The notes: generated by a model from the letters alone, not told the origin. A stretch of DNA of 64,000 bases from Hymenobacter sedentarius (GCF_001507645.1 NZ_CP013909.1:310001-374000); one strand, 5' to 3'. Numbered from the stretch's first letter, positions 41,559-50,010 are shown. Numbers and translations are program-made.

Positions 41559-42821
41559 ATGGCAGTAAACGACACGCTGGAAGGCACCCATAAAATCCAC
41601 GAGGAGGCCGCCGCGCAGCGCCACGGCCAACTCATGCCCCTGCTCAACGACTTCAGCCAGGAGCTGACGACGCTGAACCTGGGCCCCACGCACCCGGCCA
41701 CGCACGGCATTTTCCAGAACATCCTGCAAATGGATGGCGAGCGGATTGTGTCGGGCGTGCCCACCATCGGCTACATCCACCGCGCATTTGAGAAAATCGC
41801 GGAGCGCCGCCCGTTTTATCAAATCACGCCGCTCACCGACCGGATGAACTACTGTTCGTCGCCCATCAACAACATGGGCTGGCACATGACGGTGGAGAAG
41901 CTGCTCGGCGTGACGGTGCCCAAGCGGGCGCAGTACATGCGCGTGATTATGATGGAGTTGGCCCGCATTGCCGACCACTTGATTTGCAACTCCATCCTGG
42001 GCGTGGACACGGGTGCCTTCACCGGCTTCCTGTACGTGTTCCAGGAGCGCGAGAAGATTTACGAAATCTACGAGGAGGTGTGCGGCTCGCGCCTGACCAC
42101 CAACATGGGCCGTGTGGGCGGCATGGAGCGGGATTTCTCGCCGGTAGCACTGCAAAAGCTGCGCGACTGGCTCAAGACCTTCCCGGCCGTGATGAAGGAA
42201 TTTGAGTCGATGTTCAATCGCAACCGCATTTTCATGGACCGCGTGGTAAACGTGGGCCCGATTTCGGCGGAGAAGGCGTTGAACTACGGCTTCACCGGTC
42301 CCAACCTACGGGCCGCTGGCGTCGACTACGACGTGCGCGCCATGAACCCCTATTCTTCTTACGAGGACTTCGAGTTCGACATTCCGGTGGGCACCAATGG
42401 TGATACCTACGACCGTTTCATCGTCCGCAACGAGGAGATTTGGCAGAGCCTGCGCATCATCAAGCAAGCGCTGGAAAACCTGCCCGAAGGCCCCTACCAC
42501 GCTGACGCCCCGCACTACTACCTGCCCGCCAAGCAGGAAGTGTACAAGAACATGGAGGCCCTGATTTACCACTTCAAAATCATCATGGGCGAGATTGATG
42601 CGCCTGTAGGTGAGGTATATCACTCGGTGGAAGGCGGCAACGGCGAGTTGGGTTTCTACCTGATTTCGGACGGCGGCCGCACGCCCTACCGCCTGCACTT
42701 CCGCCGGCCGTGCTTTATCTATTACCAAGCTTACCCGGAAATGGCCGTGGGCACCACGCTGTCGGACGCCATTGTCATTCTCTCGTCCATGAACGTCATC
42801 GCTGGCGAGCTGGACGCCTAG
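41559..42821 (+). CDS. nuoD: NADH-quinone oxidoreductase subunit D
   Basis: A 420-residue 49-kDa subunit forming most of the quinone pocket. The family signature is LNLGPTHPATHGIFQNILQM (residues 45-64), followed by VPTIGYIHRAFEKIAERRPF and, at the C-terminus, GELGFYLISDGGRTPYRLHF and RPCFIYYQAYPEM. The HPATHG histidine near residue 50 is the quinone contact in homologues. Confidence 0.97.
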   Translation: MAVNDTLEGTHKIHEEAAAQRHGQLMPLLNDFSQELTTLNLGPTHPATHGIFQNILQMDGERIVSGVPTIGYIHRAFEKIAERRPFYQITPLTDRMNYCSSPINNMGWHMTVEKLLGVTVPKRAQYMRVIMMELARIADHLICNSILGVDTGAFTGFLYVFQEREKIYEIYEEVCGSRLTTNMGRVGGMERDFSPVALQKLRDWLKTFPAVMKEFESMFNRNRIFMDRVVNVGPISAEKALNYGFTGPNLRAAGVDYDVRAMNPYSSYEDFEFDIPVGTNGDTYDRFIVRNEEIWQSLRIIKQALENLPEGPYHADAPHYYLPAKQEVYKNMEALIYHFKIIMGEIDAPVGEVYHSVEGGNGELGFYLISDGGRTPYRLHFRRPCFIYYQAYPEMAVGTTLSDAIVILSSMNVIAGELDA

Positions 42822-42842
42822 TTTTCTGTGAATCTGATTGAT

Positions 42843-43415
42843 ATGGAGCCGACCACCGCGCCCACCAAACCGCAATTTTCTCCCGCCGCCCAAGCGGAAA
42901 TCAAGCGCCTGCTCACGCACTACCCGGAAGACCGGAGCAAGTCGGCCCTGCTGCCGATTCTGCACATTGCGCAAGCCGAGTTCGGCGGTTGGGTAAGCCC
43001 CGAAGTACAGGACCTGGTAGCTGAGACCCTCGGCATCAAGCCCATTGAAGTATACGAGGTATCCTCCTTTTACACGCAGTACAACCTCAAGCCGGTGGGC
43101 AAGCACGTGCTGGAAATATGCCGCACGGGCCCCTGCATGCTGCGCGGCTCTGATGAGCTGACGGCCCACCTCGAGCGCATCACCGGCGCCAAAGTGGGCG
43201 GCACTTCGCCCGACGGTACCTTCACCCTGAAAGAAGTGGAGTGCCTGGCCGCCTGCGGCTTTGCCCCCATCGTGCAGGTGCGCGAGAAATACTACGAGCA
43301 GTTGGACACGCCTGAGGCGGTGGACGCCATGCTCAGCGAATTGAAGAGCCTGGTGCACCGCCCCATTTTGCCGTGGGAAGAAACGGGCCTGCCCAACTCC
43401 TTGAAGAACTACTAA
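42843..43415 (+). CDS. nuoE: NADH-quinone oxidoreductase subunit E
   Basis: A 190-residue thioredoxin-fold subunit with the N1a [2Fe-2S] cluster. The ligands are in EICRTGPCMLRG (Cys-x4-Cys) and ECLAACGFAPIV (Cys-x3-Cys). With NuoF and NuoG it forms the NADH-oxidising module. The start is probably the ATG at 42843; a GTG at 42828, 7 bases after nuoD, is possible and adds 5 residues. Confidence 0.96.
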   Translation: MEPTTAPTKPQFSPAAQAEIKRLLTHYPEDRSKSALLPILHIAQAEFGGWVSPEVQDLVAETLGIKPIEVYEVSSFYTQYNLKPVGKHVLEICRTGPCMLRGSDELTAHLERITGAKVGGTSPDGTFTLKEVECLAACGFAPIVQVREKYYEQLDTPEAVDAMLSELKSLVHRPILPWEETGLPNSLKNY

Positions 43416-43446
43416 TCGGCTGGCCATCAGCACAACGCTTACCACT

Positions 43447-44787
43447 ATGGGCCGCAAGCTATTAACTGAACATATCAACGTCGAAGGCATTGACACCTTC
43501 GAAGTCTACCGCAAGCACGGCGGCTACCGCTCCGTGGAGAAGGCGCTCAAAACCATGACGCCTGAGGAAGTAGTGGAAGAAGTGAAGAAGTCGGGCCTGC
43601 GGGGCCGCGGCGGCGCGGGCTTCCCTACAGGCATGAAGTGGAGCTTCTTGGCCAAGCCCGAGGGCGTGCCGCGCTACCTCGTCTGCAACGCCGACGAATC
43701 GGAGCCCGGCACCTTCAAGGACCGCCAGTTGATGGCGAAACTGCCCCACTTGCTCATTGAGGGCATGATTACGGGCAGCTACGCCCTGGGCGCGCGCACC
43801 AGCTACATCTACATCCGCGGCGAGTTGTTGTACGTGCTGCGCATTCTCGAAAAGGCCATTGCTGAGGCTTACGCGGCTGGTTTCCTGGGCGAGAACATCC
43901 TCGGCTCGGGCTACTCGCTCGATTTGCACGTGCACCCCGGCGCCGGCGCCTACATCTGCGGCGAGGAAACCGCGCTGCTAGAATCCTTGGAAGGGAAGCG
44001 CGGCAACCCGCGCAACAAGCCGCCATTCCCGGCTGTGCAGGGCCTCTACGCCCGCCCCACGGTGGTAAATAACGTGGAAACCATTGCAGCTGTGCCAGTT
44101 ATCGTGAACGAAGGCGGCGACGAGTACGCCAAAATCGGGGTAGGCAAAAGCACGGGCACCAAGCTGATTTCGGCATGCGGCCACCTGAACAAGCCGGGCA
44201 TCTACGAAATTGAGCTGGGCGTACCGGTGGAGGAATTTATCTATTCCGATGAGTACTGCGGCGGCATCTGGAAGGGCCGCGACCTAAAGGCCGTTGTGGC
44301 TGGGGGTTCGTCCGTTCCGATTCTGCCCAAGGAGCTTATCCTGAAAACCGCAGCCGGCGAAAACCGCCTGATGACCTACGAGTCGTTGTCTGACGGCGGC
44401 TTCGTTACGGGCACCATGCTGGGCTCGGGCGGCTTCATTGCGATGGACGAAACCACGTGCATTGTGAAGAACACCTGGAATTTCAGCCGCTTCTACCACC
44501 ACGAGTCGTGCGGGCAGTGCTCGCCCTGCCGTGAGGGTACGGGCTGGCTGGAGAAAGTACTGCACCGCCTCGAACACGGCCACGGCTCGATGCACGACAT
44601 CGACCTGATTGTGAGCGTGGCCAAGCAGATTGAAGGCAACACCATCTGCCCGCTCGGCGAAGCTGCGGCGTGGCCGGTAGCTGCCGCTGTGCGTCACTTC
44701 CGCCACGAGTTTGAGTGGCACGTGACCAACCCCAAAGAGGCCACTATGCCCGGCGCGGCGTACCGCGGCGCGGCGGTGCTGGCCTAA
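43447..44787 (+). CDS. nuoF: NADH-quinone oxidoreductase subunit F
   Basis: A 446-residue flavoprotein holding FMN and cluster N3 and binding NADH. The glycine-rich NADH motif is GLRGRGGAGFPTGMKW (near residue 50), the FMN region contains NADESEPGTFKDR and ICGEETALLESLEGKRGNPR, and the [4Fe-4S] ligands are in ESCGQCSPCREGTGW with a last Cys in GNTICPLGEAA. Followed by a dispersed palindromic repeat before nuoG. Confidence 0.97.
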   Translation: MGRKLLTEHINVEGIDTFEVYRKHGGYRSVEKALKTMTPEEVVEEVKKSGLRGRGGAGFPTGMKWSFLAKPEGVPRYLVCNADESEPGTFKDRQLMAKLPHLLIEGMITGSYALGARTSYIYIRGELLYVLRILEKAIAEAYAAGFLGENILGSGYSLDLHVHPGAGAYICGEETALLESLEGKRGNPRNKPPFPAVQGLYARPTVVNNVETIAAVPVIVNEGGDEYAKIGVGKSTGTKLISACGHLNKPGIYEIELGVPVEEFIYSDEYCGGIWKGRDLKAVVAGGSSVPILPKELILKTAAGENRLMTYESLSDGGFVTGTMLGSGGFIAMDETTCIVKNTWNFSRFYHHESCGQCSPCREGTGWLEKVLHRLEHGHGSMHDIDLIVSVAKQIEGNTICPLGEAAAWPVAAAVRHFRHEFEWHVTNPKEATMPGAAYRGAAVLA

Positions 44788-44807
44788 TTCTTAGAACGAA
44801 AAAAGAA

Positions 44808-44912
44808 CGTCATGCTGAGCTTGCCGAAGCATCTCTACCGCTTCGTTAAGCCGATTGAAATAGTACTGCGGTAGAGATGCTTCGACTCCGCTGCGCTTCG
44901 CTCAGCATGACG
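44808..44912. repeat. Dispersed palindromic element, copy 4
   Basis: Arms starting CGTCATGCTGAGCTTGCCGA and ending GCTCAGCATGACG, with an extra GCTGCGCTT-like insertion in the right arm. Lies between nuoF and nuoG. Confidence 0.88.
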
Positions 44913-44941
44913 GCCAGATATAAATTTGATTCTCCCCAACA

Positions 44942-45958
44942 ATGGCTAAAATAACCTTCGACGGCATTGAGGTAGAGGTTCCGGACGGAACCACTATCCT
45001 GAACGCGGCCCGCCAGATTGGCGGGGGCGTGGTGCCGCCCGCCATGTGCTACTATACCCCGCTAAAGGGCACCGGCGGCAAATGCCGCGCCTGCCTGGTG
45101 CGCGTGGCGGCCGGTTCGGCCAAAGACCCGCGCCCCATGCCCAAACTGGTGGCCTCGTGCATCACGACGGTGCAAGACGGCATGGTGGTCGAGAACACGA
45201 CCTCGCAGCAAGTGATGGACGTGCGCAAGGGCATCGTGGAGATGCTGCTCATCAACCACCCGCTCGATTGCCCGGTGTGCGACCAGGCCGGCGAGTGCGA
45301 CTTGCAGGACTTTGCCTTCGAGCACGGCGTGAGCACCACCCGCTACGAGGAAGAGCGCCGCACCTTCGAGAAAATCGACATCGGCCCGCTCATTCAGCTG
45401 CACATGACACGCTGCATCCTGTGCTACCGCTGCGTCTACACCGCCGACCAGCTCACCCCCGAGCGCGTGCACGGCGTATTGGGCCGCGGCGATGCGTCGG
45501 AAATCGGCACCTACATCGAAAACATCATCGACAACGAGTTCAGCGGCAACGTCATCGACGTGTGCCCGGTGGGCGCGCTGACCGACAAAACCTTCCGCTT
45601 CAAGCAGCGCGTGTGGTTCACGAAACCCGTGAACGCCCACCGCGAGTGCGAAAACGAGAAGTGCTGCGGCCGAGTAACGCTCTGGTACAAAGGCAAGGAC
45701 GTGCTCCGCGTGACGGCCCGCAAAGACCAGTACGGCGAAGTGAAGGAGTGGATTTGCAACACCTGCCGTTTCGACAAAAAGGAAACCTCGGACTGGGTGC
45801 TCGAAGGCCCGGCGCACATCAACCGCGCTTCGGTAATCTCGCAGAACCACTACGAGCTGCCGGTAGTAAACCCGCAGGTAATTCTGGACTTGCCCGAAAG
45901 CACGACCCGCGAACTGGAACGCAACCCGCCGCTGCGCCTGGGTGGCATCAATGGCTAA
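44942..45958 (+). CDS. nuoG: NADH-quinone oxidoreductase subunit G, short form
   Basis: A 338-residue short NuoG with the N-terminal [2Fe-2S] domain (GTGGKCRACLVRV), the [4Fe-4S] motif with a His ligand (HPLDCPVCDQAGECDLQD) and a ferredoxin-type cluster region (TRCILCYRCVYTADQ, VIDVCPVGALTDK). It then carries the beginning of a molybdopterin Fe4S4-like part (EKCCGRVTLWYKGKDVLRVT, EWICNTCRFDKKET) and ends. The large C-terminal molybdopterin-like domain of E. coli NuoG (about 900 residues) is absent, as is usual in many Bacteroidota. Flanked by repeats at 44808 and 45991. Confidence 0.93.
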   Translation: MAKITFDGIEVEVPDGTTILNAARQIGGGVVPPAMCYYTPLKGTGGKCRACLVRVAAGSAKDPRPMPKLVASCITTVQDGMVVENTTSQQVMDVRKGIVEMLLINHPLDCPVCDQAGECDLQDFAFEHGVSTTRYEEERRTFEKIDIGPLIQLHMTRCILCYRCVYTADQLTPERVHGVLGRGDASEIGTYIENIIDNEFSGNVIDVCPVGALTDKTFRFKQRVWFTKPVNAHRECENEKCCGRVTLWYKGKDVLRVTARKDQYGEVKEWICNTCRFDKKETSDWVLEGPAHINRASVISQNHYELPVVNPQVILDLPESTTRELERNPPLRLGGING

Positions 45959-45990
45959 TTAAACTCATAATCAGCGCGTCAACAAAAGAA

Positions 45991-46078
45991 CGTCATGCTG
46001 AGCGAAGTCGAAGTATCTCTACCACGAGAGTAAATCAAACGAAGCGGTAGAGATGCTTCGACTTCGCTCAGCATGACG
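45991..46078. repeat. Dispersed palindromic element, copy 5
   Basis: Arms starting CGTCATGCTGAGCGAAGTCG and ending CTCAGCATGACG, about 31 bases with very few mismatches, and a 26-base loop. Lies between nuoG and nuoH. Confidence 0.92.
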
Positions 46079-46113
46079 GACACAGGAATGACGGCCGACT
46101 TATAACACAACAT

Positions 46114-47193
46114 ATGACTCTTCCCGCTCTGGGCTGGCAAGGCCTCGTCGTTCTGGTAGTTTTCGGCGTTTCGCTGCTGATTGCCACGTATTCTACTTAT
46201 GCGGAGCGCGTCATCGCCGCGTTTCTGCAGGACCGGGTGGGCCCGGACCGCGCCGGTCCCTTCGGCCTGCTGCAGCCGCTGGCCGATGCCGTGAAGCTCT
46301 TCACTAAAGAAGAGTTTTTCCCGGCCGGTGCCAACCGCGCGCTGTTCGTATTTGGGCCCTGTCTGGCCATGACCACGGCGCTCATGTCGTCGGCAGTTAT
46401 TCCGTTCGGCAACGTGCTGCAGTTCGGTGAAACGTCTATTCACCTTCAAGGCATTGAAATCAATGTCGGGATGCTCTACGTGTTCGGCATGGTATCGCTG
46501 GGCGTGTACGGCATCATGATTGGCGGCTGGGCTTCAAACAACAAGTTCTCGCTACTGGGCGCCATTCGCGCTGCTTCGCAAAACATCAGCTATGAAATTG
46601 CTATGGGCCTCGCCCTGATTGCCGTGCTGATGATGTCGGGCACACTGTCGCTGCGCGAAATCACCCTGCAGCAGTCGGTGGCCGGCGAGTGGCACTTCTG
46701 GAACATCGCCAAGCAGCCGCTGGGCTTTATCATCTTCATTGTGTGTGCTTTTGCGGAGACCAATCGGACGCCCTTCGACTTGCCGGAGTGCGAAACTGAG
46801 CTGATTGGCGGCTACCACACCGAGTACAGCTCCATGAAAATGGGCCTGTACCTGTTCGCTGAATACATCAACGTATTCGTGGCTTCGGCCGTGATGAGCG
46901 TGCTGTACTTCGGCGGCTTCAACTTCCCTTTCCAATATGAATTGCGTGATTGGTTGGTTTCATCGCAGCACCTAGAGCTGGTGACGGCCTCAAACATCAT
47001 TACCATCCTTGGGCTGGTGGGCTTGTTCGCCAAAATCTTCGGCTTCATCTTCTTCTTTATGTGGGTGCGCTGGACCTTGCCGCGCTTCCGCTACGACCAA
47101 CTGATGCGCTTGGGCTGGACGATTCTCATTCCGCTGGCTATCTTCAACATCCTACTTACGGGCGGCCTGATTACGTTCGGCGTAATTAACTAA
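46114..47193 (+). CDS. nuoH: NADH-quinone oxidoreductase subunit H
   Basis: A 359-residue eight-helix membrane subunit connecting the quinone pocket to the proton pumps. The hallmarks are AAFLQDRVGPDRAGPFGLLQ, DAVKLFTKEEFFP and CAFAETNRTPFDLPECETEL, followed by IGGYHTEYSSMKMGLY. The conserved acidic loop is present. The gene begins 35 bases beyond the repeat at 45991. Confidence 0.97.
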   Translation: MTLPALGWQGLVVLVVFGVSLLIATYSTYAERVIAAFLQDRVGPDRAGPFGLLQPLADAVKLFTKEEFFPAGANRALFVFGPCLAMTTALMSSAVIPFGNVLQFGETSIHLQGIEINVGMLYVFGMVSLGVYGIMIGGWASNNKFSLLGAIRAASQNISYEIAMGLALIAVLMMSGTLSLREITLQQSVAGEWHFWNIAKQPLGFIIFIVCAFAETNRTPFDLPECETELIGGYHTEYSSMKMGLYLFAEYINVFVASAVMSVLYFGGFNFPFQYELRDWLVSSQHLELVTASNIITILGLVGLFAKIFGFIFFFMWVRWTLPRFRYDQLMRLGWTILIPLAIFNILLTGGLITFGVIN

Positions 47194-47198
47194 CGACC

Positions 47199-47777
47199 AT
47201 GGAATCCTTAAGCAAACGCGCCAAAGTCCTCGAAAAGAAGCCCATGACTTTCGCCGAGCGGGCTTACCTGCCGGCGATTTTTCAGGGCCTGACGATTACG
47301 ATGCGGCACTTTTTCCGGGCCGCTACCAAGAAGCAGGTAACCGTACGCTACCCCGACGAGACCCGTCCCTTCTCCCCCGTTTTCCGTGGCTTGCACGTGC
47401 TCAAGCGCGACGAAGCTGGCCGGGAGCGCTGCACCGCCTGCGGCCTCTGCGCCGTGGCCTGCCCTGCCGAAGCCATCACCATGGTGGCCGGCGAGCGCAA
47501 AAAGGGCGAGGAGAACCTCTACCGCGAGGAGAAGTACGCCGTGAGCTACGAAATCAACATGCTGCGCTGCATCTTCTGCGGCCTCTGCGAAGAAGCCTGC
47601 CCGAAAGCCGCCGTGTACCTGCAAGCTGATAAAATGGCCCCGCCGCGCTTTGAGCGCGACGAGTTCATCTACGGCAAAGACCGGCTGGTAGAGCCCGTGA
47701 CGCCGGACAACCGCTCGAAGCGCGGCATCCAACTCACGCCCGAGCAAGCCGACAAGCTGCGTTCGCAACTGGCATAA
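47199..47777 (+). CDS. nuoI: NADH-quinone oxidoreductase subunit I
   Basis: A 192-residue ferredoxin-like subunit with two [4Fe-4S] clusters, N6a and N6b. The cysteine motifs are RCTACGLCAVACPAEAI and RCIFCGLCEEACPKAAVYL, each CxxCxxCxxxCP. It follows nuoH after 5 bases. The N-terminus (MRHFFRAATKKQVTVRYPDE) matches the family. Confidence 0.97.
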   Translation: MESLSKRAKVLEKKPMTFAERAYLPAIFQGLTITMRHFFRAATKKQVTVRYPDETRPFSPVFRGLHVLKRDEAGRERCTACGLCAVACPAEAITMVAGERKKGEENLYREEKYAVSYEINMLRCIFCGLCEEACPKAAVYLQADKMAPPRFERDEFIYGKDRLVEPVTPDNRSKRGIQLTPEQADKLRSQLA

Positions 47778-47779
47778 AA

Positions 47780-47848
47780 TAGCGCGGACTTTTAGTCCGC
47801 GTCCGCTTGTTTATTTTCATCTTCCACGCGGACTAAAAGTCCGCGCTA
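47780..47848. repeat. Double palindrome between nuoI and nuoJ
   Basis: The 23-base arms 47780-47802 and 47826-47848 are perfect inverted copies, and each arm contains its own palindrome CGCGGACTTTTAGTCCGCG. Two small hairpins or one large one can form in a 74-base gap that is otherwise empty. Confidence 0.88.
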
Positions 47849-47851
47849 CTT

Positions 47852-48361
47852 ATGTCCCCTCTGTTCCTGTTTCTCTCGTTCGTGGCCTTGCTGAGTGCGC
47901 TGGGCGTGGTGCTAGCCAAAAACCCGGTCCACAGCGTGCTCTTCCTCATCCTCACGTTCTTCACGCTGTCCGGCCACTACCTGCTGCTGAACGCGCAGTT
48001 CTTGGCCGCCGTGAACATCATCGTGTACGCCGGCGCCATCATGGTGCTGTTTCTTTTTGTGATTATGTTTTTGAACCTGAACGAGGAAACTGAGCCGCAC
48101 AAGCCAGCGCTAGCCAAGTTTGCAGCTGCCATCGCCGGCGGCTCGCTGCTGCTGATTCTGGTAGCCGCTATGCGCAACGTGAGCCCCGCCGGCTACGACC
48201 CCGCCAGCTTCGATTCGCAGATTGGCATGGTTGACCGACTGGGCCTGGTGTTGTTTCAGCAATATGCCTTGCCGTTTGAGTTGGCATCGGTATTGCTGCT
48301 GGCGGCCATGGTGGGCTCGGTAATGCTAGGCAAACGGGAGACGGGCGAGCGGAACTTCTGA
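47852..48361 (+). CDS. nuoJ: NADH-quinone oxidoreductase subunit J
   Basis: A 169-residue membrane subunit with five predicted helices. Hallmarks are LAKNPVHSVLFLILTFFTLS, GHYLLLNAQFLAAVNIIVYA and the pi-bulge helix AIMVLFLFVIMFLNL. The C-terminus is ALPFELASVLLLAAMVGSVM and then LGKRETGERNF. It is followed by a terminator, so nuoK-N are not part of this transcript. A diverged copy of its 3' end lies at 49508. Confidence 0.96.
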   Translation: MSPLFLFLSFVALLSALGVVLAKNPVHSVLFLILTFFTLSGHYLLLNAQFLAAVNIIVYAGAIMVLFLFVIMFLNLNEETEPHKPALAKFAAAIAGGSLLLILVAAMRNVSPAGYDPASFDSQIGMVDRLGLVLFQQYALPFELASVLLLAAMVGSVMLGKRETGERNF

Positions 48362-48382
48362 TTCATTATTCATCTCTTTCTC

Positions 48383-48420
48383 ACAACAAAGCCGCGCCCG
48401 ACGGGTGCGGCTTTGTTGTT
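48383..48420 (+). terminator. Terminator after nuoJ
   Basis: ACAACAAAGCCGC pairs with GCGGCTTTGTTGT around a GC-rich loop. It ends directly at the 3' end of the convergent SWIM gene and may serve both. Confidence 0.8.
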
Positions 48421-48422
48421 AT

Positions 48423-49409
48423 CTAGCCAGCCGCCCTGGGCTGACGGCCGCGCCGCTTGGGTGGTAGAGCAGTGGCTTCCTCGGGAGCAATGGGAGAAAA
48501 GCCGGCGCGTGCCAAGCTCTCACGCAACGCCCGGAGCTGCCGGTACTGCTGCATTAGCTCTGAGGCAAACAGCTGCACCTGCTTGGTGAGGGATGGCAGC
48601 TGAGCCAGGGCTTGCAGACAAGCAGCCAAGCGGTTGTAGAGCGGATAAGCCCGCAAAGCTTTGTTTTGCAGGAAGGCCTCGAACCGTTCCATTACGGCAT
48701 CAAACGCAGCTTCGGGCTGAAAGCGGGCGGCTTCGCTCAGCAGGTATGGCAGGGCGTGGGTATCCGACGCGGGCGGATGCTGCAGCCAGTCAACCGAGAG
48801 CACCAGGGGCAGCAGGTCGTGGCCGCGCTGCTGGGCCAGCAGCTGGTGAGCTTGCTCGGTGAGGGTGAGCGGCTGGCGCGGGGCGGGCCGGCGGGCGAGT
48901 TGAGGCGTTGACTTGGCGGTAAGCCTGGGCGCCGCGGGCAGCGCGGCCAGCAGTTCTTCATCGAACTCGAATGCCTCCAGAAACCGGTGCAACTGCTTGG
49001 GCTTCTGGCTCAGCAGCTGATGCAGGAAGCCTAATTTTTCTTTGTCGCTGGTGCGGGTCCAGGCGCCGTTCAGAATATGCACCGACTGCTCAGCTTTGCT
49101 GAGCTTGGAAGGTGCCAGCGGCTCACTGGCCGGCTCATCTTCCATCAAATCAAGCACCGCCAGGCCCAAGGCGATGCCATGCTTGCACACGTCGCCGTGC
49201 TCGTAAGGGCAGTCGCAATGGATTTCGGGCGAACCGGCGGCCCGGATGGTCAGGCTTACCCGGTACGTATCCGTGCCGCGCACGCGGGCTTTGAAAACAT
49301 TCCCTTTCCGTTGAATGTGCCCAACGGCGTCCTCCTCGTAATAATACGCTGCGCCCCGTTCAAAAATTTTGCTTGGCACGAGAGCCTCCAAATCTTCTTG
49401 GGTGAACAT
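48423..49409 (-). CDS. SWIM zinc-finger protein
   Basis: A 328-residue protein with a SWIM motif CxCx7CxH (Cys65, Cys67, Cys75, His77 in HCDCPYEHGDVCKHG). The rest is helical, Ala/Leu/Gln-rich, with a basic C-terminus (PPKRRGRQPRAAG). The family often occurs with SNF2-type helicases or DNA metabolism but no partner is here. The ATG at 49409 starts MFTQEDLEALVPSKIF; a TTG 27 bases upstream is less likely. It lies between nuoJ and a nuoJ remnant. Confidence 0.85.
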   Translation of the reverse strand: MFTQEDLEALVPSKIFERGAAYYYEEDAVGHIQRKGNVFKARVRGTDTYRVSLTIRAAGSPEIHCDCPYEHGDVCKHGIALGLAVLDLMEDEPASEPLAPSKLSKAEQSVHILNGAWTRTSDKEKLGFLHQLLSQKPKQLHRFLEAFEFDEELLAALPAAPRLTAKSTPQLARRPAPRQPLTLTEQAHQLLAQQRGHDLLPLVLSVDWLQHPPASDTHALPYLLSEAARFQPEAAFDAVMERFEAFLQNKALRAYPLYNRLAACLQALAQLPSLTKQVQLFASELMQQYRQLRALRESLARAGFSPIAPEEATALPPKRRGRQPRAAG

Positions 49410-49507
49410 GAATGACGGCACAAAGAATTGCGGCAAATTTAGGTAAGTGCATCTGTGCCCACTAACGTTATAACTACCAATTCAATCGCTAGTCAGTCTC
49501 AGAAAAT

Positions 49508-49573
49508 CTGCTAGCATCCATGGTGGGCTCGGTAATGCTGGGCAAACGTGAAACAGGCGTAAGAAGCTTTTGG
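49508..49573 (+). pseudogene. Remnant of a second nuoJ 3' end
   Basis: Bases 49508-49573 align with the end of nuoJ (48296 to the stop codon). The encoded peptide keeps LLA, MVGSVMLGKRETG, then VRSF against ERNF in nuoJ, and the stop TGA reads TGG. Most differences inside the shared codons are synonymous (CTG/CTA, CGT/CGG, GAA/GAG, ACA/ACG, AGA/CGG, TTT/TTC). A hairpin follows, as after nuoJ. No upstream part of nuoJ and no nuoK are present. Confidence 0.75.
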
Positions 49574-49584
49574 GCTTCTGTGCC

Positions 49585-49629
49585 GATAACAAAAGAGCCG
49601 CACCCTGAGGGCGCGACTCTTTTGTTATC
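49585..49629. terminator. Hairpin after the nuoJ remnant
   Basis: GATAACAAAAGAGCCGC and its near-complement GCGACTCTTTTGTTATC form a long stem with A and T runs on both sides. Confidence 0.75.
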
Positions 49630-49663
49630 AGAAAAACAAACAGCTCAGGTAGCCGATGACGGG

Positions 49664-49879
49664 TTAATTATATATACCAGCGATGGGGCGCGTTATGCGG
49701 GCCATAGCGTGTGAGGCTACTGATACCGAGCGGTAAGTAGGCACGCGCATCTTCGATACGGGCGACGATGCGAGTTGCAGGCGAATGAGCGAGGTGCTCA
49801 AACCCATAAACAGAACAAAGGCGGCGAAGGCGTAAAATTTAGACACGTGCAGAAAGCGTTTAAGAGGATAACTGCTCAA
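49664..49879 (-). CDS. Possible small membrane protein (doubtful)
   Basis: An open frame of 71 codons beginning with TTG. It has one hydrophobic segment (FYAFAAFVLFMGLSTSLI) and a basic N-terminus (PLKRFLHVSK), which could be a membrane anchor or signal peptide. No family is recognised, and no promoter or clear ribosome-binding site is seen. It is kept as a candidate because the region has no other gene. A 14-base palindrome TTTAACCGGTTAAA lies 74 bases upstream of its start. Confidence 0.3.
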   Translation of the reverse strand: MSSYPLKRFLHVSKFYAFAAFVLFMGLSTSLIRLQLASSPVSKMRVPTYRSVSVASHAMARITRPIAGIYN

Positions 49880-50010
49880 ACTTACTGGGCTGGTTTGCCT
49901 TCAGATTTACTACCTCGCTGAAGGATTCGGATTACTCGTTGAACGGTGGATTTTTAACCGGTTAAATATTCAGATTAGGCAATAGATAAGGACGCTACTT
50001 AACGGGGCAT

